From: CAISDA01 sp050258555
GTDB lineage: Bacteria > Bacteroidota > Ignavibacteria > UBA10030 > UBA8401
Direction: 5' to 3'
Length of the DNA: 45,792 nt
Assembly: GCA_050258555.1 (NCBI GenBank)
Contig: JBLMZA010000106.1
Coordinates: forward strand, 1 to 45,792
The notes beneath the pieces were generated by a model. That model was given only the letters and a program-made list of their open reading frames with translations, did not search any database and was not told the origin of the DNA. Below, piece by piece: positions 1 to 8,972 of the stretch (positions are counted from its first letter, which is position 1; the number at the start of each line of letters is the position of its first letter). A program made the translations under genes and the position numbers.

Positions 1-220
1 CTTCGGTGCGCGCCGCCAGTTCCGGAAAGCGCGCCGTATCGACCGTCGAGGCCAGATGCCGGAGCATGTCGGCCATCGTCCGTGCGTACGGACGCGCCTG
101 CATGATCGATTCCTGGGCGCGGCGCATCTTGGCCGCGGCCACCATCTTCATGGCCTTGGTGATCTTCTGTGTGCTTTTCACGCCGGCGATGCGCCGCCGG
201 ATGTCGCGTAACGTTGCCAT
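1..220 (-). CDS. atpG: ATP synthase F1 gamma subunit, N-terminal part (cut by left edge)
   Basis: This is the first 73 codons of the central-stalk gamma subunit, which rotates inside the alpha3beta3 head and couples ion flow to ATP synthesis at the inner membrane. The N-terminus reads MATLRDIRRRIAGVKSTQKI and continues with TKAMKMVAAAKMRRAQ, the strongly conserved N-terminal helix of the family. The ATG lies 25 bases downstream of the atpA stop, in the same direction, so it is the next cistron of the operon. The rest of the gene lies beyond the window. Whether atpD and atpC follow cannot be seen; in Chlorobiota they are usually encoded elsewhere. Confidence 0.96.
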   Translation of the reverse strand, partial: MATLRDIRRRIAGVKSTQKITKAMKMVAAAKMRRAQESIMQARPYARTMADMLRHLASTVDTARFPELAARTE

Positions 221-245
221 ATGCCAGTATCTCTGAGAGTGTATG

Positions 246-1808
<1,563 letters not shown>

Positions 1809-1850
1809 TGTGTCTTCCTTTGATAGAATCGATTCAGGAATGTTGTATCA

Positions 1851-2402
1851 TTAATTTTTCAATCCGCCTTCGGAGAGCGCCGTCTTCAGAAGTTCAAGCC
1901 GGCGCCGGATCGAACCATCGAGCACCGTGTCGCCCACGCGGGCGATGAATCCGCCCTTGATCGAGGCATCGATGCTGAATGTGACGGCGACCTTTTTGCC
2001 GGTGTAGCCTTCGAGGTGCATCTCGAGCTCCTTCTTCTGCTTCGGCGAGAACTCCACCGGCGTCGAGACCGAGACGCGCACCAGGCCCATGCTGTCGTCG
2101 CGGAGCTCGAAGTACTGGGCGAGGATCTGGGGCAGGAACTCGGCCCTGCCCTTTTCGATGATTTCCAGAAGATAGTCGCGCACCGTCTCTCCGATCTTCT
2201 GTGCGAAGATTTCGGCGAACGCCGCCTTCTTCTTGTCCACGCTGATGACCGGACTCTCAAGAAACACGCGCAGCTCGCGCGAGCCTTCGATGGCGTTCTT
2301 GACCGTCATCAGCTCGGCGGCCACGGCTTCGGGCTTCTTCTGCTCCAGAGTCAGCTGCATCAGCGCGCCGGCATAACGATGTGCGATACGATAAGTGCTC
2401 AT
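1851..2402 (-). CDS. atpH: ATP synthase delta subunit (OSCP)
   Basis: A 183-residue peripheral-stalk protein that joins the top of F1 alpha to the b-subunit stalk. The N-terminus STYRIAHRYAGALMQLTLEQ and the C-terminal block IKGGFIARVGDTVLDGSIRRRLELL are the two conserved regions of the OSCP/delta family. Its place between atpF and atpA is the standard one. The ATG follows the atpF stop after 43 bases and has no obvious Shine-Dalgarno sequence, unlike atpA and atpE in the same operon. Confidence 0.96.
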   Translation of the reverse strand: MSTYRIAHRYAGALMQLTLEQKKPEAVAAELMTVKNAIEGSRELRVFLESPVISVDKKKAAFAEIFAQKIGETVRDYLLEIIEKGRAEFLPQILAQYFELRDDSMGLVRVSVSTPVEFSPKQKKELEMHLEGYTGKKVAVTFSIDASIKGGFIARVGDTVLDGSIRRRLELLKTALSEGGLKN

Positions 2403-2445
2403 GTGATTATGACATGCTCAAGGGGAAAAAAAATGCTCTGCCGCT

Positions 2446-2931
2446 TTAATTATTGGGAAGCTGCTGAAGGACCTTGTCGATCATCTTTTTCTGCTTCGAC
2501 TGGTCGAGCGTCTCGTCCAGGATCTTCTCGGCGGCCGAGACGGCCATCTCGGCGATTTCGTTTTTCATTTCAACAAGCGCCGTTTCCTTCTCGCGCTGGA
2601 TTTCTTCCTTGGCGCGGTCCATTTCAGTTCTGGCATGCTCCTGGGCCTTGGCGATAATCTCGTTTTTCATCTGCTCGGCCAGTTCGCGTCCCTGCCTGAG
2701 GATGCGCGATGTTTCCTCGTTGGCTTCGGCAAGCCGCTTCGTGTTCTCGGCCAGCACGCGCTCCGATTCCTTGCGGGCCTCCTCGGCCTTATGCAGCGCA
2801 TCGGCGATCGAATGCTCGCGCTCCTGCAGCGCCCCGATCAGCGGTTTCCATGCAACTTTCCCCAGCACAATCACCAGCAGGATGAATGTGACGGTCGTCC
2901 AAATGATCAGTCCCGGATTGATGTCTAACAT
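2446..2931 (-). CDS. atpF: ATP synthase F0 b subunit
   Basis: A 161-residue stator subunit with one N-terminal membrane helix (about residues 8-28, GLIIWTTVTFILLVIVLGKV) followed by the typical WKPLIGALQEREHSIADAL and a long charged coiled coil that forms the peripheral stalk. Only one b-type gene is present, so the stalk is probably a b2 homodimer rather than the b/b' pair of photosynthetic bacteria. It is separated from atpE by an unusually long 163-base spacer that contains a strong hairpin. Confidence 0.96.
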   Translation of the reverse strand: MLDINPGLIIWTTVTFILLVIVLGKVAWKPLIGALQEREHSIADALHKAEEARKESERVLAENTKRLAEANEETSRILRQGRELAEQMKNEIIAKAQEHARTEMDRAKEEIQREKETALVEMKNEIAEMAVSAAEKILDETLDQSKQKKMIDKVLQQLPNN

Positions 2932-2993
2932 AACCGATGCCTCGTTTTGATATATGTGTCACAATTGAAAAAGGAAATCGCGCGGCGCGTACG

Positions 2994-3032
2994 GCGCGCA
3001 AGGCGGGACAAAAGAGGTGCCGCCCTGCGCGC
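2994..3032 (-). other. Strong hairpin in the atpE-atpF spacer
   Basis: Arms GCGCGC plus GGCGG (2994-3006) pair with CCGCC plus GCGCGC (3020-3032), with one A-T pair and one mismatch between the two blocks and a 13-base loop. It lies 62 bases after the atpE stop and 62 bases before the atpF start in the transcribed direction. No T-run follows, so it is not a standard terminator. It may stabilise the upstream mRNA or cause partial attenuation; this is inference. Confidence 0.5.
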
Positions 3033-3094
3033 GCATCACACATGCGATCGGAACAATCTCCGCACTTCATGCTTACGTGCGTGCTCCCGGCGCG

Positions 3095-3322
3095 TTATTT
3101 CACGGCGAGGATAATGCAAATCACCAATGCAAAGAACGTCGCGCCTTCGATTAATGCAGCGGCGATCAGCATCGAGGTACGGACCTGGCCGGCGACTTCA
3201 GGCTGGCGTCCGCTGGCTTCCATGGCGGCAGCGGCCAGTTTGCCGATTCCGAGACCTGCACCGATGACCGTTAACGCGGCGCCTAAACCGGCGGCTAAAT
3301 AACCAAAGGCAGTGGGTTCCAT
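3095..3322 (-). CDS. atpE: ATP synthase F0 c subunit (rotor ring)
   Basis: A 75-residue hairpin of two membrane helices joined by the polar loop GRQPE, the signature of the c subunit. The ion-binding carboxylate is Glu59 in helix 2 (ALIEGATFF). Aligned to the sodium-binding c subunit of Ilyobacter tartaricus, Gln32 becomes Ile26, Ser66 becomes Gly60 and Tyr70 becomes Phe64, so the Na+ ligands are absent and proton coupling is expected. The start is the ATG at 3322, which has GTAGGAG six bases upstream. A longer frame runs upstream but contains no family sequence. It lies between atpB (82-base gap) and atpF. Confidence 0.97.
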   Translation of the reverse strand: MEPTAFGYLAAGLGAALTVIGAGLGIGKLAAAAMEASGRQPEVAGQVRTSMLIAAALIEGATFFALVICIILAVK

Positions 3323-3404
3323 TGTGTTTCTCCTACGATAGATAGAGTATGTTGAGATGTGAAGTTGATGTAATGCTGTGACGTTATTGAATGTGTGTTC
3401 CGCT

Positions 3405-4322
3405 TCAATGTCCCGCCTGCTGATCGGCATGCTGAGCATGCTCGACGACCATGCCCAGCCCCATGAAGAGGCTCGTGAGCATCGTGAAGATATAGGCCTG
3501 CAGGAAGGCCACAAAGAGTTCCAGAAAATTGATCGCCAGGACGAAGCCCACGCTCACCGGCGCCACCCAGACCGTCTTGAAGAGGAAGATCAGTCCGATG
3601 AGCGCGACAATCACGCTGTGTCCGCCGCTCATGTTGGCAAAGAGACGGATGCAGAGCGCAAACGGCTTGGTGAAGAGCCCGAGGATCTCGATCGGGATCA
3701 TGATCGGCCAGAGCGCCCAATGCACGCCGCCGGTGAGATGCGCAAGATAGTGGCCGAGTCCCTGCGCCCGGATCGCCGCCACCTGTATCATGACGAAGGC
3801 GACCAGTGCCAGGCCCGCCGTCACGCTCACATTGCCCGTGGCCGAGGCTCCGTAGGGAACGAGGCCGAACAGGTTCATGATCAGGATGAAGAAGAATGTG
3901 GTGAGCAGGTACGGAAGGTACTTCACGCCGTCTTTGCCCATGTTGGGCACGGCGATCTCATCGCGTACAAAGACAATGAAGATTTCAATAAGGTTCCCGA
4001 ATCCCCGCGGCACGGTGCGCCTGCGGTTCTGCCGGGCGGCATAGGCCAGCGCCCCCACCAGGAGGAAGGCCGAAAGCAGAAGGAAGACCACGTGCTTGGT
4101 GATGGAAACATCGATGCCGAAGAGCTCCAGATGCGGCAGTTCGACGGCGCCCAGGAAGGGAAGATCCAGCTCACGCGCATCCTGCGTATGATGCAGCAAT
4201 TGTGTGAAGAGGTTGCCTTCGTGAGCGCCCGAGGCGTGATGCGCCGCCGTGTCGGCGCCGGCTGCCAGCGTATCGGCGGCCGTGTGGAGCAGTTCGGACC
4301 CAGTATGCGATGCCTGAATCAT
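3405..4322 (-). CDS. atpB: ATP synthase F0 a subunit
   Basis: A 305-residue integral membrane subunit that forms the two half-channels against the c ring. The essential arginine is Arg226 in FALCIRLFANMSGGH, and the C-terminal NFLELFVAFLQAYIFTML block is typical. The first membrane helix begins near residue 77, leaving a long His-rich N-terminal segment (residues 1-76) that is longer than in Escherichia coli but common in the Bacteroidota-Chlorobiota group. GAAGGA lies about nine bases before the ATG. The 96-base leader can form a GC-rich hairpin. Confidence 0.97.
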   Translation of the reverse strand: MIQASHTGSELLHTAADTLAAGADTAAHHASGAHEGNLFTQLLHHTQDARELDLPFLGAVELPHLELFGIDVSITKHVVFLLLSAFLLVGALAYAARQNRRRTVPRGFGNLIEIFIVFVRDEIAVPNMGKDGVKYLPYLLTTFFFILIMNLFGLVPYGASATGNVSVTAGLALVAFVMIQVAAIRAQGLGHYLAHLTGGVHWALWPIMIPIEILGLFTKPFALCIRLFANMSGGHSVIVALIGLIFLFKTVWVAPVSVGFVLAINFLELFVAFLQAYIFTMLTSLFMGLGMVVEHAQHADQQAGH

Positions 4323-4360
4323 TCAGATCGATCCTTCAATAGAATTGTCCGCACAGCACT

Positions 4361-4407
4361 CCCCCGCATTTTCTTTCGGCATCTCGATGCATCTCATGCG
4401 CAGGGGG
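4361..4407 (-). other. Possible hairpin in the atpB leader
   Basis: CCCC plus CGCAT (4361-4369) can pair with ATGCG plus GGGG (4396-4406) across a two-base bulge and a 26-base loop. It occupies the spacer between the upstream atpI-like gene and atpB. No T-run follows on the transcribed strand. A role in separating the accessory genes from the structural genes is conceivable but not shown. Confidence 0.35.
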
Positions 4408-4418
4408 AAAAGAGAGGA

Positions 4419-4802
4419 TTACCGGACGGACTCCGTTCTCAAATCCATTTTTTTCTGCAGGAACAAAATCTCGAGCGTCAGATTGACGACATAAAAGAAC
4501 ATCAGCGAAATGATGAGCGCCGCCACATGCAGATGCAGCAGCGTGATCATCGCCACGAGCGCGCCGGCCGAGAGCAGCATGCGCACGCCCATTCCGCCCA
4601 GCACCGCCTTCATGAAGACGGTGAACGATTTATCAAACGCATATTCGATCGCAAAAAATCCCGCGACCGCATTGAGATAACTCAGCGCGGCGCCCGCCAT
4701 GCAGGCCGTCACGATCTCCGGCGTGCCGTATACGGCCATCGGAAAGGCCGCGCACACGGCGATCACGGCGGCCGAGACGCCGATGTGCTTCAGAAACGAC
4801 AT
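4419..4802 (-). CDS. Small membrane protein of the ATP synthase operon, AtpI-like
   Basis: A 127-residue protein with four predicted membrane helices (roughly residues 5-27, 31-53, 63-90 and 92-115). Its place directly before atpB and its four-helix layout match AtpI, an accessory protein implicated in c-ring assembly. I see no single diagnostic motif, so the family call rests on position and topology. The start is uncertain: the ATG at 4802 is one base after the atpZ stop and is chosen here; in-frame ATGs at 4829 and 4832 would overlap atpZ and add nine or ten residues. Confidence 0.72.
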   Translation of the reverse strand: MSFLKHIGVSAAVIAVCAAFPMAVYGTPEIVTACMAGAALSYLNAVAGFFAIEYAFDKSFTVFMKAVLGGMGVRMLLSAGALVAMITLLHLHVAALIISLMFFYVVNLTLEILFLQKKMDLRTESVR

Positions 4803-4803
4803 G

Positions 4804-5076
4804 TCAACTTTTTTTGCCTGCGTCTTCATCATCCTTCCGCGTCAGCGCCGTCACCGTCCGTATGAATTGTATGAGTCCGCCGGCGCACCCGAGAAACAGC
4901 GCCGCAATCATCAGCCAGGGCGATGTGGAAAACCTGTCGTCAAGCCAGCGCCCGATGAAAAACAGCACGACGATCGTCAAGGCCAGCTGTATGCCGAGCG
5001 TCAGATAGGGCGCGGCCGCGCGGAGCGCCGAGCGCTCCTGTTCGCCGCCGGGCCCTTGTGTCTTGTCGGCGCTCAC
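4804..5076 (-). CDS. atpZ: AtpZ/AtpI-family accessory protein
   Basis: A 90-residue protein with two membrane helices (APYLTLGIQLALTIVVLFFIG and PWLMIAALFLGCAGGLIQFI) separated by a short loop with RWLDDRFSTSP. This two-helix form with the Gly-rich second helix is the AtpZ family found ahead of F0 genes. The start is read as GTG at 5076, which overlaps the bactofilin stop as GTGA and so implies translational coupling. An in-frame start at 5127 would add 17 alanine-rich residues inside the bactofilin gene and is less likely. AtpZ has been linked to divalent cation supply or c-ring function in other bacteria. Confidence 0.8.
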   Translation of the reverse strand: MSADKTQGPGGEQERSALRAAAPYLTLGIQLALTIVVLFFIGRWLDDRFSTSPWLMIAALFLGCAGGLIQFIRTVTALTRKDDEDAGKKS

Positions 5077-5498
5077 GAGCGGTGGTTTTGCTGCTGCAAT
5101 GAGGGCTGCTGCCCTCCCGGCTGCCACACCGATGCCTGGCCCGTGCCGCTTTTCATGCCGGGCTTGTCGGTCATGGCCACATGCCCGTCGAAGACGGCGC
5201 CTTCGTCGATCACCAGGCGCTGTGCGCGGATGTCGCCGTGCACGACGGACTTCGCTTCGAGCACGAGCTTTTCCACCGACGACACATTCCCTGTAACGCG
5301 TCCGCCCACAATAACGTTCTTGCCGGAGAGTCCGCCTTCCACTTCGCCGCCGGCTCCGATGGCCAGATTTTCCGTCGAATGGACCTCGCCGCGCACTTTG
5401 CCGTCGATGCGGATATTGCCCTTGGTGCGGATATTGCCTTCCACCACCGTGCCGGGGCCGATCAGATTGAGTTCCTTGCTTGCCGATTTATCAGACAT
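5073..5498 (-). CDS. Bactofilin
   Basis: A 141-residue polymer-forming cytoskeletal protein. The core (about residues 10-112) is a right-handed beta helix visible as repeated hydrophobic/Gly rungs: GTVVEGNIRTKGNIRIDGKV, then LAIGAGGEVEG, NVIVGGRVTGNV and LVLEAKSVVHGDI. The C-terminal tail is disordered and Gln-rich (QPGGQQPSLQQQ). Bactofilins form nucleotide-free filaments at the membrane and often position cell wall enzymes. It lies 16 bases after an M23 peptidase gene, a recurrent pairing in bacteria, and is coupled by a GTGA overlap to atpZ. Confidence 0.93.
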   Translation of the reverse strand: MSDKSASKELNLIGPGTVVEGNIRTKGNIRIDGKVRGEVHSTENLAIGAGGEVEGGLSGKNVIVGGRVTGNVSSVEKLVLEAKSVVHGDIRAQRLVIDEGAVFDGHVAMTDKPGMKSGTGQASVWQPGGQQPSLQQQNHRS

Positions 5499-5514
5499 AC
5501 AGTTGGGTTCCTCG

Positions 5515-6474
5515 TTATTTCTCGCTTGCGATCAGATACTCGTTCGGATCCTGCGGCTGTCCATCCTTCCAGATCTCGAAATGAAGATGCGGGCCGGAGC
5601 TCGTCGTGCCCGAATCCCCTAACAGCGCAATCGGCGTGCCGCGCCGGACAAATTCGCCCTGCTGCTTCAGGAGCGCCTGGTTGTGCTGGTAGACGGTCAC
5701 ATAGCCGCTGCCGTGCGAGAGGATGATGATGTTGCCGTCCTCCTGCGTCCAGTTGGAAAAGATCACATAGCCGTCGGCCGCCGCCGTGATGACGGTGCCG
5801 CGCTTGCCCGCATAATCGACGCCGAAATGCAGCTTGTCGTTCTGAAACGTGCGTGTGATGTAGCCGGCCACGGGCGCCGAAATGGGAAATGAGGCGCGGA
5901 ATGAGCGGCTTGTTGCGGCAGGCATCGGCATGACATCGGTTGCCTCGCCTTCCTGAACGCGGCCGGAAGCCGCGCGATGTGCATCGCCGCCTGCGGCAGA
6001 GGCGCGCTTGGACGTCTGTGCGCCCGACGGCTCCATCATCGCTCCCTGGGAGGCGGCCGGTGACGAGGCCTGCGGCGCATGATCGGATGAGGCGGCCAGA
6101 TGCTCCGAGAGCGCATCCATCAGGCTGTCGGTGTCGGTGGCATCGCCCAGGGCAACGCGCAGCTTTCTGTTATAGTCGCGCATCACCAGCATCTCTTCCG
6201 AGAGCCTGACGACACGGTGCTGAAGCGAGACGAGTTCCGATCCGTAGCGGTGGGCAAGTTCCGCATCGGAAACGGGGATCACCCGTCCGAGCGGCGTGAA
6301 GACCACCAGTGCGACACTCACCAGCCCAATCAGCACGCACACACCGGCCGCGCCGGCAATGAGATGCCAGCGGACTGCGCTGAAGGAAAAGCCCTTGGCT
6401 GCGTCGTCTTCGGGAACGACGACGATCTGCAGCGTATTCTTTTTCGATGAATGATGATGCCTGTGACCCGCCAT
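5515..6474 (-). CDS. M23-family (LytM) peptidoglycan endopeptidase
   Basis: A 319-residue membrane-anchored protein. A cytoplasmic N-terminus is followed by one membrane helix (about 37-60), a short coiled coil (78-109), a low-complexity Ala/Ser linker (125-190) and a C-terminal LytM domain (about 198-313). The zinc and catalytic residues are present: H216 and D220 (HFGVD), H264 (YQHN) and H296/H298 (GPHLHFE), so it should be an active cross-link cleaving enzyme. It starts the transcription unit that continues through the bactofilin and ATP synthase genes, and a promoter-like motif lies about 50 bases upstream. Confidence 0.93.
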   Translation of the reverse strand: MAGHRHHHSSKKNTLQIVVVPEDDAAKGFSFSAVRWHLIAGAAGVCVLIGLVSVALVVFTPLGRVIPVSDAELAHRYGSELVSLQHRVVRLSEEMLVMRDYNRKLRVALGDATDTDSLMDALSEHLAASSDHAPQASSPAASQGAMMEPSGAQTSKRASAAGGDAHRAASGRVQEGEATDVMPMPAATSRSFRASFPISAPVAGYITRTFQNDKLHFGVDYAGKRGTVITAAADGYVIFSNWTQEDGNIIILSHGSGYVTVYQHNQALLKQQGEFVRRGTPIALLGDSGTTSSGPHLHFEIWKDGQPQDPNEYLIASEK

Positions 6475-6522
6475 ACCCGCCGCTTCACTGAATAATTCTT
6501 GCGCTTCCTATGGAAATAAAAA

Positions 6523-6554
6523 CAAATATAGAACAATCGCAATTTAAAATCAAA
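6523..6554 (-). promoter_or_regulatory. Bacteroidota-type promoter for the M23-bactofilin-atp operon
   Basis: On the minus strand TTTG (6554-6551), a 20-base spacer and TATATTTG (6530-6523) match the Bacteroidota consensus TTTG / TAnnTTTG exactly. Transcription would start near 6516 and leave a leader of about 42 bases before the M23 ATG. Confidence 0.65.
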
Positions 6555-6594
6555 CAGATCCGCCCCATGCACACGGTCCGTTGGCTTCGGTTTT

Positions 6595-7701
6595 TCAGAA
6601 GGAGTGGGATGCGATCCGGCGCTCGATCACATCGCGCATTTCGCGCTTGTAGCGTTCGCGCGAGAAGGCCAAGGCATGCCCGCGGATCGCTTCGGGCTCC
6701 ATCGTCATGGCATCGAGCCGCGCGAGGGCATCGGCGAGCGCTTCATCCGTCTGCTCGTGAAAGAACGTGCCTGTCTGACCCTCCACCACCGTTTCCAGCG
6801 CGCCGCCTTTTGCGTAGGCGACCACGGGACGGCCCGAGGCCATCGCCTCGAGCGGCACGATGCCGAAATCCTCTTCTCCCGGAAAGATGAGCGCGCGGCA
6901 TCCGGCATAGAGTCCCTTCAGTTCCTCATCGCTTCTCCATCCGAGCAATTCCACGGTGCTTCCGGCCATCGCCTTGAGCTTTTCTTCCTCGGGGCCCTTG
7001 CCGACGATCACCAGGCGCCGGCCCAGCTCGTTGAAGACGCGCACGGCGAGATCCACTTTTTTATACGGCACCAGGGCGCTGACGATCAGGTAGTAGGAGC
7101 CGGCATCGGGCGCGAGCGCAAAATGCGCCGTATCGACCGGGGGGAAGATCACCTCGGCATCGCGCCCGTAATGCACCTGAATGCGGCGGCGGACATTTTC
7201 CGAGTTGGCGATATAATGGTGCACGCGCGAGGCGGTCCGGACATCCCATGCCTGCAGGTACGGGCGCACGAGCGCCATGGCCGTGCGCGTGAGCAGGCCG
7301 GCTTTGCCGGGACCGAAATATTCGTCGTACATCTCCCACACATACCGCATGGGCGTATGGCAATAGCAGACGTGGAGTCCGCCCGGACGCACACGCGCTC
7401 CCTTTGCCACGCAGTGGCTTGTCGACACGACCACATCGTAGTCGGACAGGTCGAGCGATGCGATGGCTGCCGGAAACAGCGGCAGATAGGAGCGGTAGTT
7501 CCGCGCGACGCGGGGAAGATGCTGTATGAACGATGTATGGATCGGATGCGATGCGATCCGGTCGGACATGGTGCCTTCGATGGAAAGCAGCGTGTAGATG
7601 GGCGCATCGGGATAGAGCTCGCACAGCACCTCGAGGCATTTCTCGCCTCCGCGCATCCCGGTGAGCCAGTCGTGAACCAAAGCAATCCGTGGTGTCTTCA
7701 T
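6595..7701 (-). CDS. Glycosyltransferase family 4 (GT-B fold)
   Basis: A 368-residue cytoplasmic or membrane-associated sugar transferase. The N-terminal acceptor domain begins IALVHDWLTGMRGGEKCLE, a typical GT4 opening. The C-terminal donor domain carries LIVSALVPYKKVDLAVRVF and the E-x7-E nucleotide-sugar motif EDFGIVPLEAMASGRPVVA. The sequence resembles mannosyltransferases of cell surface polysaccharide pathways, but donor and acceptor cannot be read from it. The ATG at 7701 is chosen because family similarity starts there; the 16 upstream in-frame residues overlap the promoter. No other polysaccharide genes are adjacent. Confidence 0.9.
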   Translation of the reverse strand: MKTPRIALVHDWLTGMRGGEKCLEVLCELYPDAPIYTLLSIEGTMSDRIASHPIHTSFIQHLPRVARNYRSYLPLFPAAIASLDLSDYDVVVSTSHCVAKGARVRPGGLHVCYCHTPMRYVWEMYDEYFGPGKAGLLTRTAMALVRPYLQAWDVRTASRVHHYIANSENVRRRIQVHYGRDAEVIFPPVDTAHFALAPDAGSYYLIVSALVPYKKVDLAVRVFNELGRRLVIVGKGPEEEKLKAMAGSTVELLGWRSDEELKGLYAGCRALIFPGEEDFGIVPLEAMASGRPVVAYAKGGALETVVEGQTGTFFHEQTDEALADALARLDAMTMEPEAIRGHALAFSRERYKREMRDVIERRIASHSF

Positions 7702-7708
7702 TATGCGT

Positions 7709-7740
7709 GCAATATACGAAGAATGCGCGCGCGGTTCAAA
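7709..7740 (-). promoter_or_regulatory. Promoter-like motif for the glycosyltransferase gene
   Basis: On the minus strand TTTG (7740-7737), a 20-base spacer and TATATTGC (7716-7709) match the Bacteroidota consensus at all but the last two TTTG bases. The leader would be only a few bases, so the mRNA may be nearly leaderless. Confidence 0.5.
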
Positions 7741-7743
7741 CGC

Positions 7744-7774
7744 TTGCATCCCTCTTCGATGCTCTTTATATTAG
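7744..7774 (+). promoter_or_regulatory. Promoter-like motif for the aminotransferase operon
   Basis: TTG (7744-7746), a 20-base spacer and TATATTAG (7767-7774) fit the TTG / TAnnTTTG pattern with one mismatch. It is back to back with the glycosyltransferase promoter. The leader to the ATG at 7815 would be about 35 bases. Confidence 0.5.
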
Positions 7775-7814
7775 TGTACTTCCATATATTTTTTGAGTGT
7801 ACACACATTTGGTT

Positions 7815-8972
7815 ATGCCGTCATACGATCTTCCACGCTACCGGTCATGGTTCCCGGTCCTTGAAACCGAAAAAATCTGGCTCAATCACGCCTCCATCAG
7901 TCCCCTCTCCGTGCGTGTGCGCGCCGCGGTCGACAGTTACATGGAAAACCGCATGACCGGCGACATCGATGTGTACCTTGCGGCGCAGAAGTCCGTGGCG
8001 GCCGCGAAACGGAATCTGGCGCGCATGATCAATGCGAGCCCCGAGCGGATCGGATTCACCGCCAATACGAGCGAGGGCGTGAACATTCTCGCCTCCGGAC
8101 TCGACTGGAAAAGCGGCGACCGGATCATCCTGAATGATGCGGAATTTCCGACCAATGTCGTTCCCTTCCTCAACTGCCGCAGGCACGGCGTCGAGATCGA
8201 TTTCGTGTCCACATCGAACGGCCGCGTGTGCCTGGAGGAGATCGAGCAGCTCATCACGCCGCGCACGAGGCTTCTGTCGATCAGCTTCGTGCAGTTTTTG
8301 AGCGGCGCCAAAGCCGATTTGAAGGCGATCGGGGCGCTCTGCCGCAGGCACGGCATCATCTTCTGCGTCGACTCCATTCAGGGACTCGGCGCCGCGCGTC
8401 TCGACGCACAGGAATGCGGCATCGACTTCCTGGCCAACGGCGCCAACAAATGGCTCATGGCCATGATGGGGCTCGGCTTCGTCTATGTGACCGAAGAGCT
8501 GCAGTCACGCCTGGCGCAGTCGCATATCGGATGGACGAGCAACAGGAATTTCTTCGGAGATTTTTTCAACTACCGGATCGATCCCGACGAGACGGCGCGG
8601 CGCTACGAGAACGGCACGCAGAACTATTGCGGCATCGCCGCGCTCGAAGCATCGACATCGACGCTGCTCGAAGTGGGCATCGACAGAATTGAAGCGCATC
8701 TGGCCGTGCTCACCGAGCGGATCATCGGCATCGTGGATGAGCTGGGATACGAAACGATCACGCCGCGCGAGCCCCGGAACCGGGCAGGCATCGTGTCCTT
8801 CATGTGTCCGGAAGCCGAACGGGCCTTCGCGCTGCTGAACGAACACGGCGTCATGGTCTCGATGCGCGAAGGGATGCTGCGCGCGGCGCCGCACTTCTAC
8901 AATTCGACAGAGGATATCGATATGCTCGGCGAGGTACTTGCCCGGCACAAACGCACACGGTCATCGTCATGA
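7815..8972 (+). CDS. Class V aminotransferase (PLP-dependent, cysteine desulfurase/epimerase-like)
   Basis: A 385-residue PLP enzyme. Visible landmarks are LNHASISPLS at the N-terminus, the phosphate-binding TANTSEGVN (about 85-93), the aspartate that pairs with the pyridine nitrogen in FCVDSIQGLGA (about 190) and the Schiff-base lysine in NGANKWLM (about 215). The class includes cysteine desulfurases, kynureninases and isopenicillin N epimerase-like enzymes; the exact substrate is not evident. There is no Fe-S assembly gene nearby. It shares an ATGA overlap with the downstream hydrolase, so the two are translationally coupled. A GTG at 7797 is an alternative start. Confidence 0.9.
   Translation: MPSYDLPRYRSWFPVLETEKIWLNHASISPLSVRVRAAVDSYMENRMTGDIDVYLAAQKSVAAAKRNLARMINASPERIGFTANTSEGVNILASGLDWKSGDRIILNDAEFPTNVVPFLNCRRHGVEIDFVSTSNGRVCLEEIEQLITPRTRLLSISFVQFLSGAKADLKAIGALCRRHGIIFCVDSIQGLGAARLDAQECGIDFLANGANKWLMAMMGLGFVYVTEELQSRLAQSHIGWTSNRNFFGDFFNYRIDPDETARRYENGTQNYCGIAALEASTSTLLEVGIDRIEAHLAVLTERIIGIVDELGYETITPREPRNRAGIVSFMCPEAERAFALLNEHGVMVSMREGMLRAAPHFYNSTEDIDMLGEVLARHKRTRSSS

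Noticed and set aside
3378..4865. 495-codon open frame on the plus strand
   Set aside because: Antisense to atpB and the AtpI-like gene; no motif, rich in His and Arg.
7701..7744. Longer glycosyltransferase N-terminus beginning at 7749
   Set aside because: The extra 16 residues run through the probable promoter and have no similarity to the GT4 opening, which starts at the ATG at 7701.
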